DNA of 64,000 nt from Chondrilla cf. caribensis (Eukaryota > Porifera > Demospongiae > Chondrillida > Chondrillidae), in NCBI GenBank assembly GCA_964020155.1, contig OZ026561.1, forward strand, positions 3,414,369 to 3,478,368. Direction: 5' to 3'. Positions 1 through 10,988 of the stretch are shown one piece after another (positions within the stretch are counted from its first letter, which is position 1; every line of letters starts with the position of its first letter). The notes under the pieces were generated by a model. It was not told the origin of the DNA. It ran no database searches and saw only the letters and a program-made list of their open reading frames with translations. Made by a program: the position numbers and the translations under genes.

Positions 1-1546
1 AGGAATTATATATGTCAAGTAATGTGTTATCACTCTGTGTAACTTTGAGAAATCTAATTAAGAGTTTCTGAATCATTATGATTGTGTTTTTCAATTTGTT
101 ATATGGATTTGATGAAGCGTATCTTCATTTCTGTTGATTCATGTTGAATAGTGGTTGTTGTTAACGGGTATTACAGCTTAAGTTAAACATGGCATTGCAT
201 GTTATGTTAATTATTACAGTTGACATTATACTAATCAAGGAAAGTCTAATTGAATAGAAGTACTACACATAAATTTCATTTTTATACCCTGCAGTTATTA
301 TTTCAAGTACCAATCCTCGACTTGAACTGTATTATATTAAATTTCTATCAGATATTTCGAAACTGAACACTAAATAACACTAAGGTGACTGAGGTTTACT
401 GAGTTTGTGACCCTACCATTATGGAGTCACCAATTAGGACCTTCTGTTCTCCTAAGGAATTAAATCTTGCATCATTCCAGGGTGTAGTAGAGGCTTGAAT
501 CAGAGTTAGTGCATAAACAGGTCATTTTTATATGTTTATAAATGGAAATCAGCTGGAATTGGGTGTAAGCGATATGCGACTAAGAGGGGCCTGTATCTAT
601 ATTATGTAACTATTATACTGGTGTTACAGTCACTTGAGTCCTAACTTTGTATGATCAGATGTGTGGCCTCGTGTGGTCATAAATATCTCAGTAAGGTCAC
701 ACTGCAAATCTTAAGTTTGATGTGACTATTGGGTCATAAGCTAATCTAGGTTATCACTTATAATTTCCACTAGCTATTTGGCTCAAGAGAGCCATTTTTC
801 CATCATCAATTAATCAACCTGTTGTGATAACATCATCAATAGTGATGTTATGGCAACAGAGCATATAAAGTAATGTACTATAATGGCAGTAATAAAATCG
901 AAAGTAGTAGCTGATACACATTAGACACGATCGCCTATCTAAGTAGCAACTTAACAAGCTGTATGCATGTAACAGTGAGAACACACGTAACTCTTGCTAG
1001 TTATTCGCTGACAGATAACAGACAGCAATCTGTGGGCCATAATAAGTACAATTTTCAAACCGATCTGCCATGATCAGGAACACCAGGTTATGAAGTATTA
1101 CACACCCTATTCAATCATGCATGCCATGACGAGGACTGTGGGTTTTGGTCACACTCAAATTAAATAATATATAATTTTCCGAGTCGGAGGTCATCAAGTG
1201 AATTCTTACAGTGGCATTCAATACAGGCATACATGTGTGCTTTAATACACTACTAATAATGTCTGCCTAACATTACTGTAATGGTAGTAACAGCCTGCCT
1301 AACATTCACTGCAGTAACATCTGCATGGTATAATACATTACCCAAAAAAATTTTATTTGAAAATTTATGGGTGATGGAGCCCAAATTATCTACTAATTCA
1401 AAAGACGTACCATGGACATAATATCAAGGTTTGAAACTTCACTTATCCTGTGCCCTCAGTTAGTCTGGACAATTTATATGAAACAAGCAAGGTCAAGACT
1501 AATTAGGTGTCCAGGAATATCGATCAATCTCCTGCAACAGTTGTCC
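1..1546. other. No gene seen; dispersed repeats
   Basis: I find no coding region. The stretch holds pieces of the dispersed repeat that recurs through the window: a block near 640-720 (recurring at 7750, 8420, 15770, 16400 and, inverted, 11870 and 18720) and a block near 1072-1160 (recurring at 2600, 6305, 17350 and, inverted, 11220 and 42600). Confidence 0.6.
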
Positions 1547-1711
1547 TGGTTCTTGTTAAAGAGAGTACAGATTAGTGCATACAGATTAGAAATAGATACC
1601 TTACAGAGACTTCTCGGGGATACTACCACAACATTGGCTCTATGGGTACAGGCTTGACAAGCAACAGTACCTTCAAATAGTTTACCACCCTTCTGTAATA
1701 AACTGCAATAA
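1547..1711 (+). pseudogene. bZIP C-terminal remnant (leucine zipper end)
   Basis: The translated zipper tail (VQISAYRLEIDTLQRLL...) matches the C-terminal end of the bZIP genes at 10225, 41668 and 54428. The basic region and everything before it are missing. An in-frame TGA interrupts the tail just after VQA, where intact copies read VQARQA. The duplicate at 31547 carries the same truncation without that stop, so the truncation predates the block duplication and the stop came later. Confidence 0.75.
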
Positions 1712-3113
1712 TTCACCACATTGCATGTTTTAACTCTAGGTCTGATCAGATCCTCAGGGATGATATTAAGCAACATGACACTGTGTGCTAGTCAATGAAC
1801 ATTGAATAGAGTTCTATTTCATGTATTCTTGATTTAAGAAAATGTTACGGTATATACGTATATCATTTGTGTTGATTCATGTGGACTAGTGATGTGAAAA
1901 AATACTACAGCATTGAGTTAAACATGTCACAGAGTATTACAAAGGACATCTAATTCAATATAATTATTTCACTTAACAGGTTCTTTCATACTCTAACAAC
2001 CCTGGCCACAATTATAGTTTATCAGCTTTGGACCATAATATAGGTATAGAGGATCTATGTATAGCCCAAGTAAGCCATTTTGCTAACATCGTCAGTAGGG
2101 ATGTTATGGCAACAGAGATTATGAATTGTGACCTATATGAAGGTGTATATAACCCAGGAGATGCATATTATTGCAGTAATGATTTTAAAATACTAGGAGC
2201 TAGACATTAGACATATTTTTGTACCTAATATTGAAAGTGGCCAAGCCGTGTAATGTGTGTATTACGTATTAAGTATTTTACATTGCGTAATGTTTACGCA
2301 TATCATTTCCTGTACGTATGCATAATTATTTCCTTTTCTGTGCAAGTGCTATATACACTCATTGTCATCTGTATATGCACATCGTGCGGATATATATTTA
2401 TGTGCATTTGCAATTATGGTAATATACCATTCAGTTTTATGTGATGGATTCCAGTATTCGATAATACACTAATCGTCATAGCTGCACCCATGTATGGCCG
2501 AGATCACAGTTTAGCCTTGCTAGCAAAACCTCCCAATAACAGACAACGATCGGTGGGGTCACAAAAACTAATTTTTTTAAAACTACGTAAATAGTTGTGA
2601 TCATGGACATCAGGCTATTAAATGTTATGCAGCTCATTCAATCATGCATGCCAAGACTAGGACTGTGAGTTTCAGTCATACTTCAGTAACCTGCATTGTT
2701 GCAGTTCAATAATGCAAACATACGTACTTCCGTCATTTGATTATTGTGATGTTGTACGGAACAGTTGTACAAGGGAGTAATTGCTATGTCTTGAACGACT
2801 ACGAGACTATGCTGACTGTATCACCACTATGTAATTCTTGAACCTCAGCCAACACTCCACTTAAAGTACCACCCTGGGCAACCTCAAATTTCCTCAGCCT
2901 ACATCAGAGTTTGGCAAGAAAGCCTTCACATTCCCTGGATTCAAGGACTTGGTATTGTCTCCTGCTGAAGCCAACTAAGTTATGCCGGTCCCTTAATACG
3001 TTTATGTCTTATGCAGGTTCATATTTCTAAAAATCAACTACCTTGAGTTAGTTGAGATCCGATCACTACCACATCTAATGCACTCTCTGCATGCACTTGT
3101 CCTCCAGCCTCTT
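1712..3113. other. No recognised gene
   Basis: The stretch is AT-rich and almost identical to 31697-33095. A piece of the dispersed repeat lies at 2600-2680. On the minus strand, 2800-2900 gives a protein-like run (VAQGGTLSGVLAEVQELH) that could be a further exon or remnant of the gene on that strand at 3114-3836, but I could not link it. Confidence 0.4.
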
Positions 3114-3836
3114 CTAGCACAGCCACCCCCTCGCCGAACTACAAACCACATCCCACCACCCGTTCAAATCCTCATCATCTGCATTTCCCTCCTCCAATAC
3201 AGAATCCTGCAATAAAATAGCTAGCAATTCTATCATCACACAACAACAACAACAATGCACACACATATGCATACCATCAGCACCAGACCACACCTATACA
3301 AACATGGAAGAAACATACAATACAGTACACTATGATCAAGTAACCTGCCTATTAATTATCACTGTTTCTGCATATAAACAAGTTCTTCATTGAATTCCAC
3401 ATGATGTACACATGGCAATTGAATAATAAATCTTGATTAGAAGAAATTGAAGTCAACTCACACTCTTGGCAACATGACCTAATAATAAGCTACTGGATGT
3501 CACAAGTGTATTGGTTGGTACTACACTCAATATAATAGTAATAACCATAAGTAATAACAGTTTCATTGATATATTTATCACAACCTGACCATTTGACCTG
3601 TCCCTAAGGCCATAGTCCAGAATCGCGTGGATTAGCAAGAGGTTGGCTAAGAGGTTAATCTTTCCTGGTCATCTGGACAGTGATGCTGTACCTGATAACC
3701 CTCCAGATAATGTACAAAGAATGCCCTCACATGTTTATTCACCTTCCGAATCCACTGGCATATACCATAGTCGGACTCCCTGAGGTTTAGTTGCATACAG
3801 ATATCCTAGACCATTGACAGTGACAAATACATGCAT
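3114..3836 (-). CDS. Hypothetical small membrane protein, three exons, divergent from an MTMR9 promoter copy
   Basis: I do not recognise the family. A gene model reads in frame across three exons on the minus strand: 3836-3743 (begins MHVFVTVNGLGYLYATK), 3664-3462 and 3206-3114, giving 129 residues. Both introns start GTGA and end AG, and the phases are 1 and 0. Exon 2 encodes a strongly hydrophobic stretch (KLLLLMVITIILSVV), probably a membrane segment. Exon 3 is acidic (SVLEEGNADDEDLNGWW). The start lies just outside a conserved block (3838-3960) that elsewhere is the MTMR9 promoter, so the two genes probably shared a bidirectional promoter. SD-B keeps exons 1 and 2 with few changes but has a stop in exon 3, and the copy beside the full MTMR9 gene is broken. 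Confidence 0.4.
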
Positions 3837-3837
3837 C

Positions 3838-3960
3838 TTGACGGAGGCTAGGCTCCAGAAAAGGAAGATACTGCGTCGAAAACATAAGACAATCGTCAAT
3901 GGTGGAGTGAGAGCCCGGGATACATAGGTAGGGCGCCGACGAATTCAGACATGCTAACAA
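3838..3960. promoter_or_regulatory. Conserved MTMR9/hypothetical-gene promoter block, exon 1 deleted
   Basis: This block (GAGGCTAGGCTCCAG..., then a GC-richer stretch with gcgccgacgaattc) recurs at 12880-13030, 33815-33955, 44145-44290 and in diverged form at 57570-57700, each time upstream of an MTMR9 exon 1 copy. Here exon 1 is missing: the sequence jumps from acagga to intron sequence, whereas SD-B keeps about 430 more bases. The promoter role is inferred from position and conservation. Confidence 0.5.
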
Positions 3961-4330
3961 TCGGCCGTCACAAAAATTACAGGAGGAAAAACCATTATTA
4001 ACAATAGTATGTTGTTACAACAAGAAGTTATAAAATTTAATAATACGGTGTTGTTTCAAAATTAAATGTACGTGTGTGCAATCTTGGACACGGGCAACAT
4101 GTTACACATCAAATCAATGTGATGTGTGGGTATATGCTGCACTGGCAAGATATATATGAAAAGATAAGATGGTACAGGTGGTACAAGATTTACATTACAT
4201 TCACATCTACATATAAGGTATACATCAGTACATGAAATGATTACAGGGTATAAAATCACAGACAATGATCATTGCAATAACGGTTTGTTTAGTTTATTCA
4301 ACAGGCTGTCGTATAGCATATATATTTGAA

Positions 4331-4552
4331 TTAAGTAAGTACGTTAGAGTCCTCTTTCAGTTCATCTCTCCAATTCAATTCTTTGGAATTGAATGCTAGT
4401 AATCTCTTGATTGAAATCTTCATCTCTGGCGAGTAGAATTCACTTGACGTAACCCAGTAGTTAGACATATCTAGACCGCACTGCATGCTATCGGTGGTAC
4501 TGACATAGGCTAGCTTGCATGCATGTGCATTGTTACATTTCAGCAGAGCCAT
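4331..4552 (-). other. Conserved MTMR9 intron-1 segment with an open minus frame
   Basis: In the full MTMR9-like gene this segment lies within intron 1 (58190-58412). Five copies exist in the window. In four of them the minus strand reads open from an ATG (MALLKCN..., TDSMQCG, SSEFYSPEMKISIKRLL). In the copy inside the full gene the frame is broken. Non-coding intron sequence is the simpler reading. Confidence 0.4.
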
Positions 4553-4713
4553 TTATGTTTTTATGTATCTCTGTGGTACATGGTACAGTGTGTCCCAACA
4601 CCGTGTATACTGATAAACTTGTACAATAAGACGCTGTTCTTTCTTAGAATTTCCCTTTAGATTGGAAACACATCCACCCTTCAATCCACATACAGGCCAC
4701 ACATATTTGTGCA

Positions 4714-4760
4714 CACACACGCACACACGCACACACACACAAACATACACGCACACACAA

Positions 4761-4812
<52 letters not shown>
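4714..4812. repeat. (CA)n microsatellite
   Basis: Nearly pure AC dinucleotides with a few interruptions. The SD-B counterpart (35130-35322) is roughly twice as long. Open frames of His-Thr or Cys-Val repeats on either strand are artefacts of the repeat. Confidence 0.98.
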
Positions 4813-4816
<4 letters not shown>

Positions 4817-6811
4817 ACGCACAAAGTAGACTATACTACTGTGCTACCAAGCTGTAGCGTGTATTTCAGTATTTATTGCAATAGTAAATGATGATGTCAT
4901 GAGCATGTGACTGAGATGATGGTTTATAAGATGGCTACTTGGTTGAGCAAAATTAGGATGAAGTGGTAATGATTTCCAGTTAAAACAAACTATATTATTG
5001 ACTGCTTGAAAAGAAACAGACGAAGGACAAATAAGAGCTCTCATTATCGATGTTAAATCGCAAACAAACAGCAGTTGTTGGTGTTGGTTGACTGGTTGCC
5101 GATCATCCCTGACCGTTATATCCTGATGATGATGATGTCAGATGATTTTCTTTTGTTCATTTGTCCTTTACGTACTTTGTGTTAACTTGAGCATGGAAGT
5201 TGTTGCCATGACCAACCAAACAGCATTATACACCATATACTCCATGATGATTTCATGGACATTTCTATGGTAAGAGCACCATTTTATGTCCCAGTACAGT
5301 ACTGTAGTGTATTAGGTGACCTCTGAATTTTGGACACCTCTGTAATGAGGACAATATTTGTTTACGTTGAAACCTGTATAAAAAGACCATTCAAGGGACC
5401 TGTACATGTACAATGTCATGTCTAAAGGCAGGTGGCTTTGTACTAAGGTGCTTCACTATAGTTGAGTTGATATAGTGGATACTCCAATAATGGTCACTTA
5501 GGACAGGTGGTCTTTGTGTACAAGTGCCGTGGTACTTAGCTTATGACCTGTATAAGCATAGGATTGCTATAAACAGTGATGACACAACACAGAGACAGAT
5601 ATTCAGCACTGTAGAACACTGCAAATAAGCTATATAACCAAGTGAACCATTTTCCTAACATCATCAGTGGTGATGATGTTGCAACAGAGACTATAATAGA
5701 ATTTTGATAATATATGATATATATTGAGGTAGGTATCTATAACCCATGGAATTGTGAAAGTAATAATTTGGTATTAGCCGACAGACAATAGACATGGTCA
5801 TCTGTATAATTATTGCATTGAAAGTATAGCCTGTTAGGGAGAATCCCTGAGCACACATGTTTAAACCTAGCTGTATGCTGAGAGCACTAGTTACCCTTGC
5901 TAGCTAAATGCTCCTATGGCAGACAACCCTAAATTGAAAATATTTTTAGGGGCTGCCTGCACACCCATGTGCTATTTTCATTTTGATTTTTATGTTATAT
6001 TCAATATATATTATTATAGATAGACAGATTGATGAATAATGTGTTCCTATGTGTAACCCAGCACAATATTGAATTTATATAATATTATATATATAATATC
6101 ATATATATATATAATAATATATTTTATTATAATTGAAATTTTGAATCACTGAGAATTGGAAATTAGGCTTGAATTTGAGCACAATAGCTTCACTGAAAAT
6201 TATGTCATCAACAGAGTGTCTTCAAAAGAGACGCCCAAGTTATTCGAGTGTGGAGACAGCACCCCCACGGTTTTTAATTTGAATTATTGAAAACCTTCTC
6301 GAAGTGCATCAGGAACACCAGGTTATGAAATGTTTTACAATCATATTCAATCATACATGCCTGGACTGGGACTGTGGGTTTTGATCATATATTATTACTA
6401 TTATTATTAGATATTACAGTGCTTTTGTAGGGTTCCCTAAAATAGCACTACACAAAAGTAATATACCTCTATATACCCCAATATATACCTCAAGAATCTG
6501 TCAAAGGGAATTTATGTTCTCTGAGTAGATGACCATTAAGTGAACTCTTACATTTGATTGGAATGCATGCATACATATATTATGTTTTAATACACTACTA
6601 ATAATATCCACCTAACAGTACATTACCAATATTACCAATAAGTAAATTATTAAATTGCAGATATATGTAACATTAACAGGATATGATCTCAGTTAAAAAT
6701 GCAGTGACAGTAAACTCACACATCTTTTTTAAAGAGAACTCACTAAATAGAAATCACTTCATTCTGATAAGCTTATGTGAGTAAATGCTTTTTAATATAC
6801 GTACAACCTAC
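4813..6811. other. No gene; MITE-like and dispersed repeats
   Basis: The segment at about 5270-5560 has the phrase cctctgtaatgagga and related pieces, resembling the MITE at 55396-55563. A dispersed repeat piece lies at 6305-6390 and an ATT-rich tract near 6390-6410. The region is nearly identical to 35323-37318. Confidence 0.5.
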
Positions 6812-6927
6812 CGAGAGTGTTGTTGATGTTAAAATTAGAGAAGTCTAAATCTGTTGACTCGGAGGTGGACCTACTAGTGCAAGGCCTGCGGTATTCTCTT
6901 GAGAGGTCAGTCGGAAACGATGTGTTC
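6812..6927 (-). pseudogene. bZIP exon 1 remnant (exon 2 deleted)
   Basis: The minus strand encodes the serine-rich N-terminus typical of this cluster (ATG, then SFP..., RRPCTSRSTSESTDLDFS) and ends at the usual donor (CTCG followed by GTAGGT). No basic region or zipper follows. The sequence resumes near 6740-6770 with what lies beyond exon 2 in the intact gene at 48866, so exon 2 was deleted. The same defect is present at 37319-37436. Confidence 0.75.
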
Positions 6928-6995
6928 ATGTTATTGTCAAGATATATTAGGTTGCTGGTTAAACAAAAGCAATTTGAAGGAAGCGTTCAGTAGAA

Positions 6996-7147
6996 TCACA
7001 GGAGGAAAGTACCAGTTTCATTAAGGATAAAACACTATTGAAACATTGTTGAAAGGCCCTGTTTCAATGCATTTTGTGAAACAGAACCTTCCAGCAATGA
7101 TTCAATAGTTTTTCCTACTTGATGAAAACAGGATTTTCCTCCTGTGA
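6996..7147. repeat. Foldback element (long near-perfect hairpin)
   Basis: The two halves (TCACAGGAGGAAA... and ...TTTCCTCCTGTGA) are reverse complements of each other over about 70 bases with a short loop around 7065-7078. No coding capacity. The second copy at 37503-37669 carries an internal TTGATA expansion. Likely a MITE. Confidence 0.8.
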
Positions 7148-9281
7148 ATCCGTCATTTACAAATGCAGACGGTCCACACTGGCTAGGACCAGTACTTCAA
7201 AGCAGCGCCTTCAATGCCCATTAATAAGACCATTAGCCAATGGTTAACTTGTGTTATTATCGATTGGTGTAATTCCAGTATGTTGAGGAAGGTATTCTTG
7301 TTGCCTTGTCAGAACTTAATAGTGTCAACTCTAATCGTTAGTGCTGCATGTTTGTTCAATCTGTTATTAGGCTAAGCCTGATTGTAGTGCAATTTGTGCT
7401 ACTATTATATTTACTTGAAATTGAAATCAAAAAGGTACGTAGCAAAACATTTCCACATACACGTCCTCCATGCCGTTTTCATTTACTACCAGAGACCTGA
7501 GGGCATGTAGTAAATGGCTTATTGCAAAATAACCACGTTTGAAACAAGAGCAGTTCTCACCCTAATTCTGGTAATTCTCGTTTCTCTTCCCACAAAATTG
7601 CCAAGCATGAGGACTTGTAGCCCTCCAGCAATAAAGAGAAACAGCCATGATTGAGTATGTAATTTGATGGGCTTGCATGGCTATGAATTCCATTAATGTC
7701 AATATTATGCAACTACTATACTGATGTTACTGTGATAAGTCGAGCCTGTATTAGCATGATCTAGTGTGTGGCCTTGTGTGGTCATGAATATCTCATTGGT
7801 GTCATGTGGTGTACATCTTGATAGTGCTATAGCAACATTGATGTCTAAGTGAGTCCTTACAGTGGCATTGAATACACGCTTATTCAATACACCTAAGAGT
7901 ACATTATACCAATAATCATTATTATTGATAAATTGTAATGCTGTAAGATGGTTTACCAAAAGAAATTTCTTTACAACAATCCAAAGCGTCTAAAATTAGA
8001 ATGGGTCGAGAATTTGGACGCTTGATATTATTTTACAATAAAAACAGAGCGGGGGGGATTGAAACAAATCAATTACAAACAAAGTTGCACACCAGTACAA
8101 GAGTGATAATGACCTTTGAAAGTGTTCATTGATATAATATATTATAGAATATTTGTGTGGTCGCGTTGCTAGGTTATAATGAGATGTCAGGGGTGCTTAG
8201 GTTACTGCAGTGCGGGTAAACTCTTTAACAGCATATGGGCGTCTTCAATGTAAAAGGTCATTCAACAATAATTGATATTATCCACTGTTTGGGTTTGTGT
8301 GGTTATGAATCTCATTAATGTCACTCATGGTGTTACATCCTATTACATAATGAATTATCTCTATTACGTATAATACTATTATTTACTGATGTTAATCTAA
8401 TAAATTGGGCCTGTATTGGCATGTGGTCTGGCTTGGTCATGACTATCTCATTGGTCACACGTAGTGTTACATCTTATTACATGAAGCTTTATAATGCTAT
8501 GACAACCATAATGTCACTGAGACCCATTCTCACCTCCCTTTTCAAAATCAAACATGGTCCAAGCCGGAAAGTATGAAATTTTCCTATATCTTCCGTATAA
8601 TGATACACAAACTATTCACTGGTCACTTGAACTGAAAGAAATATTTGCTATAATACTAGGTCATAAACTAATCTAGGCAAACACACAAAATTACCACTAT
8701 ATATTTAACTCAATGAGTAAATCAAGGTGTGTATAACCCATGAAATCATGTCAGTAATATGTTAAAAGTAGTAAGTGATAGATGTTAGACATGGTCACCT
8801 ATTGAAAGTGCCGAGTTGGAAAATTCACTCCTGAAATATGTACAGCACAGCTGGGTGTTTATAACTAGCTGCATGTATGTAGGCTGAGAACACAAGTTAG
8901 CCTTGCTAGCTAAACCCTATATAACTGATAACGGACAGTGGGTGACAAACTATTTGATGATTTCATTGCTTGTTGAGCCTGTACCTGTAGCTAGTGCCAA
9001 GGGAGTGCAACAGAAATATGCTATTATTAATAAGTATTATTATTATTAATTATTATTATTAACCCTATTATTAATGTTACTAATACTAATATAAATGCTG
9101 ACATATATTATAACAAAACAATGTTAGTACAAACGACCCTATTGCTATTGGGGGGTACTGGTAGCCTGTTAGCTAAAAGTAGTAATTTACATACAAGCAT
9201 GGGCAAGGGGATGGCTCAAGATCAAATTCCAGGAGTGGACAATTTATATATAGTATAGCGTGTGATATGGACATTGACCAC
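7148..9281. other. No gene; dispersed repeat family
   Basis: Several pieces of the dispersed repeat lie here, for example 7750-7820 and 8370-8560 (with the phrase TGTGTGGCCTTGTGTGG). An ATT-rich tract is at 9030-9075. The SD-B counterpart has a 780-bp transposon inserted at the position equal to about 8900. Confidence 0.5.
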
Positions 9282-9300
9282 GCACACACGTACACACACA

Positions 9301-9370
<70 letters not shown>
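9282..9370. repeat. (CA)n array, left arm of an opposed CA/GT pair
   Basis: About 40 AC units. A (GT)n array of similar length follows 100 bp downstream (9470-9555), so the two can pair as arms of a large hairpin. SD-B keeps the same pair at 40617-40690 and 40787-40865. Confidence 0.95.
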
Positions 9371-9371
<1 letters not shown>

Positions 9372-9469
9372 CCAGGAAGAATACGGCAAGTGCTATCCCA
9401 ACTACTTCAGATCCCACTGTTTGGTACAGTACAGGCATCCTACAAGCACAGTTCAAAGACTGGATATAT

Positions 9470-9470
9470 G

Positions 9471-9555
<85 letters not shown>
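9470..9555. repeat. (GT)n array, right arm of an opposed CA/GT pair
   Basis: About 40 GT units, complementary to the CA array at 9282-9370. Confidence 0.95.
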
Positions 9556-9556
<1 letters not shown>

Positions 9557-10075
9557 TATGGGTGTGGGGGTGTGCATCACTGTTCAAAGACTGGATATGT
9601 GTGGGCGGGGGGTTGGGTAGGGTGCATCACGGATAATCAATGTTTTGACTCTATTCTTCTTATTAATATGGTGATGAAATGACATGACCATACCTTGAGT
9701 ATCATGAAAAAGGTTGTATTATAGGGAAGACTTACATAGCAAGTGATGGACAAAGATAGGGATGGTTGGAATAGGCCAACTGTCAGAATGAGCAGGCATT
9801 ACCATAGGAACAAAAAATCCCGCCACCAACAGTACATATTGAATGATGCAAAGTTCATAACACTGTCTGAAAAGTCGGGACTGCAATGTTCCTATGACAG
9901 GCTGTGAACCAATTTATCAACCATGCATGCAGAACCAACAATGGTTATTTGGTGAGAGGTTGATTCCTTGTGTATATAGATTCAAATGAGTCAGGCATAT
10001 TTTATTCAGATAAGCCGACAATTAAAGCACCTTCTTCAAAAAGATAATTTAATAGACCAATAATATAATTAACCA

Positions 10076-10103
10076 AGCGCCCTTACTAATGGGCGCTAAT
10101 TGG
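10076..10103 (+). promoter_or_regulatory. Conserved palindrome plus inverted CCAAT box upstream of bZIP
   Basis: A perfect 7-base inverted repeat (AGCGCCC, 8 bases, GGGCGCT) is followed at once by ATTGG, an inverted CCAAT box. It lies about 120 bp upstream of the ATG. The same arrangement precedes the plus-strand bZIP loci at 29221, 41668, 51701 and 54428. Promoter function is inferred from this conservation. Confidence 0.55.
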
Positions 10104-10224
10104 TGCCTTGGACCTTACAGTCGGCGTGGACGGCTACATTGATTTCAGAAACGGCTGATGATAGTGAACGCTTCTTTAAAATTGTTATTCTTCACCCCGT
10201 AACCTATAATTACTTGACAAGAAC

Positions 10225-10988
10225 ATGAGCACGTGGTTTTCGAAAAGCTTTTCAAGCGATCGCGAGGTCCGGGGGCCATGTACTAGTAAGTCCACCTCAG
10301 AGTCAACAGATTTTGACTTCTCTGATTCGGATTTCAAAGTCAACGACAGTTTAGGTAAGACATCAAAAAGCACACTCACATAGGCTTATCGGAATGAAGC
10401 GGTTTTTAAATCCTTTCGCATACTATGGTCTCATACGGTCGTTTAATTCCATTGTGTGCAGCTTCAATTCTTCGTGGTTGTGAGCCAACGGGAAATGTTT
10501 CTGGTCCAGGAATGCAAACGGTACCTTCTGCATCGCATGATGAATATCAAGCTGCAGCTGATAAATTAACGGAGGAATCTTCCTCAAACGGAAACCCGAA
10601 GACATCTTCCGACAAGAACACTGTCTCTGCAATAAGGACATGTGATCAGTCGAACACAAAATGTAAAAAGAAGCGCACAGCAGTACCTTTGGAGAAAAAA
10701 GATGACAAGTACTGGGAAAAAAGACGTAGGAACAATCTTGCTGCCAAGCGCTGCAGAGAATCGAAGCGACATAAACAGTTCAGGGAATTACAAATAGCAG
10801 ATAAATCTATGCAGGAGAATAGAAGATTGAGAGTAGAGGTTAGTGCTTGCAGATTAGAACTAGCTACTTTACGGAGGATTCTCAGGGAAGCTAATACAAC
10901 CTTGGCTCTATTGGTACAGGCTCGACAAGCTATGGCACCATCAAATAAGTTACCCGCACAAGCTGTTTTTAATTGCACTTCGCAATGA
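10225..10988 (+). CDS. bZIP transcription factor, PAR/C-EBP-like, two exons
   Basis: Exons 10225-10354 and 10462-10988 join in phase 1 (TTAG|CTTCA) across a 107-nt GTAAGA..GCAG intron and give 218 residues. The N-terminus is Ser-rich and acidic (SESTDFDFSDSDF), like a transactivation segment. The basic region is KYWEKRRRNNLAAKRCRESK, with the NxxAAxRC signature, preceded by a Lys/Arg-rich stretch (KKKR). A leucine zipper follows (LRELQIADKSM...RLELATLRRIL). KDDKYW before the basic region resembles PAR-bZIP and NFIL3 proteins, while the RC pair is more like JUN/FOS. The protein would bind DNA as a dimer in the nucleus. An in-frame ATG in the intron (10425) would give a shorter isoform if transcription starts there. 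No defect seen. Confidence 0.85.

Noticed and set aside
1412..1657. 81-residue protein from 1412
   Set aside because: Only its last third is bZIP zipper sequence; the first part is unrelated flank, so it is a chance open frame over a pseudogene.
9262..9636. Long open frames of His-Thr or Cys-Val repeats at all CA/GT arrays (4.7, 9.3, 12.7, 14.3, 28.3, 35.2, 40.7, 45.5, 50.6, 59.5 kb)
   Set aside because: Dinucleotide arrays are open in several frames on both strands by composition alone; there is no flanking exon structure or conserved non-repeat sequence.
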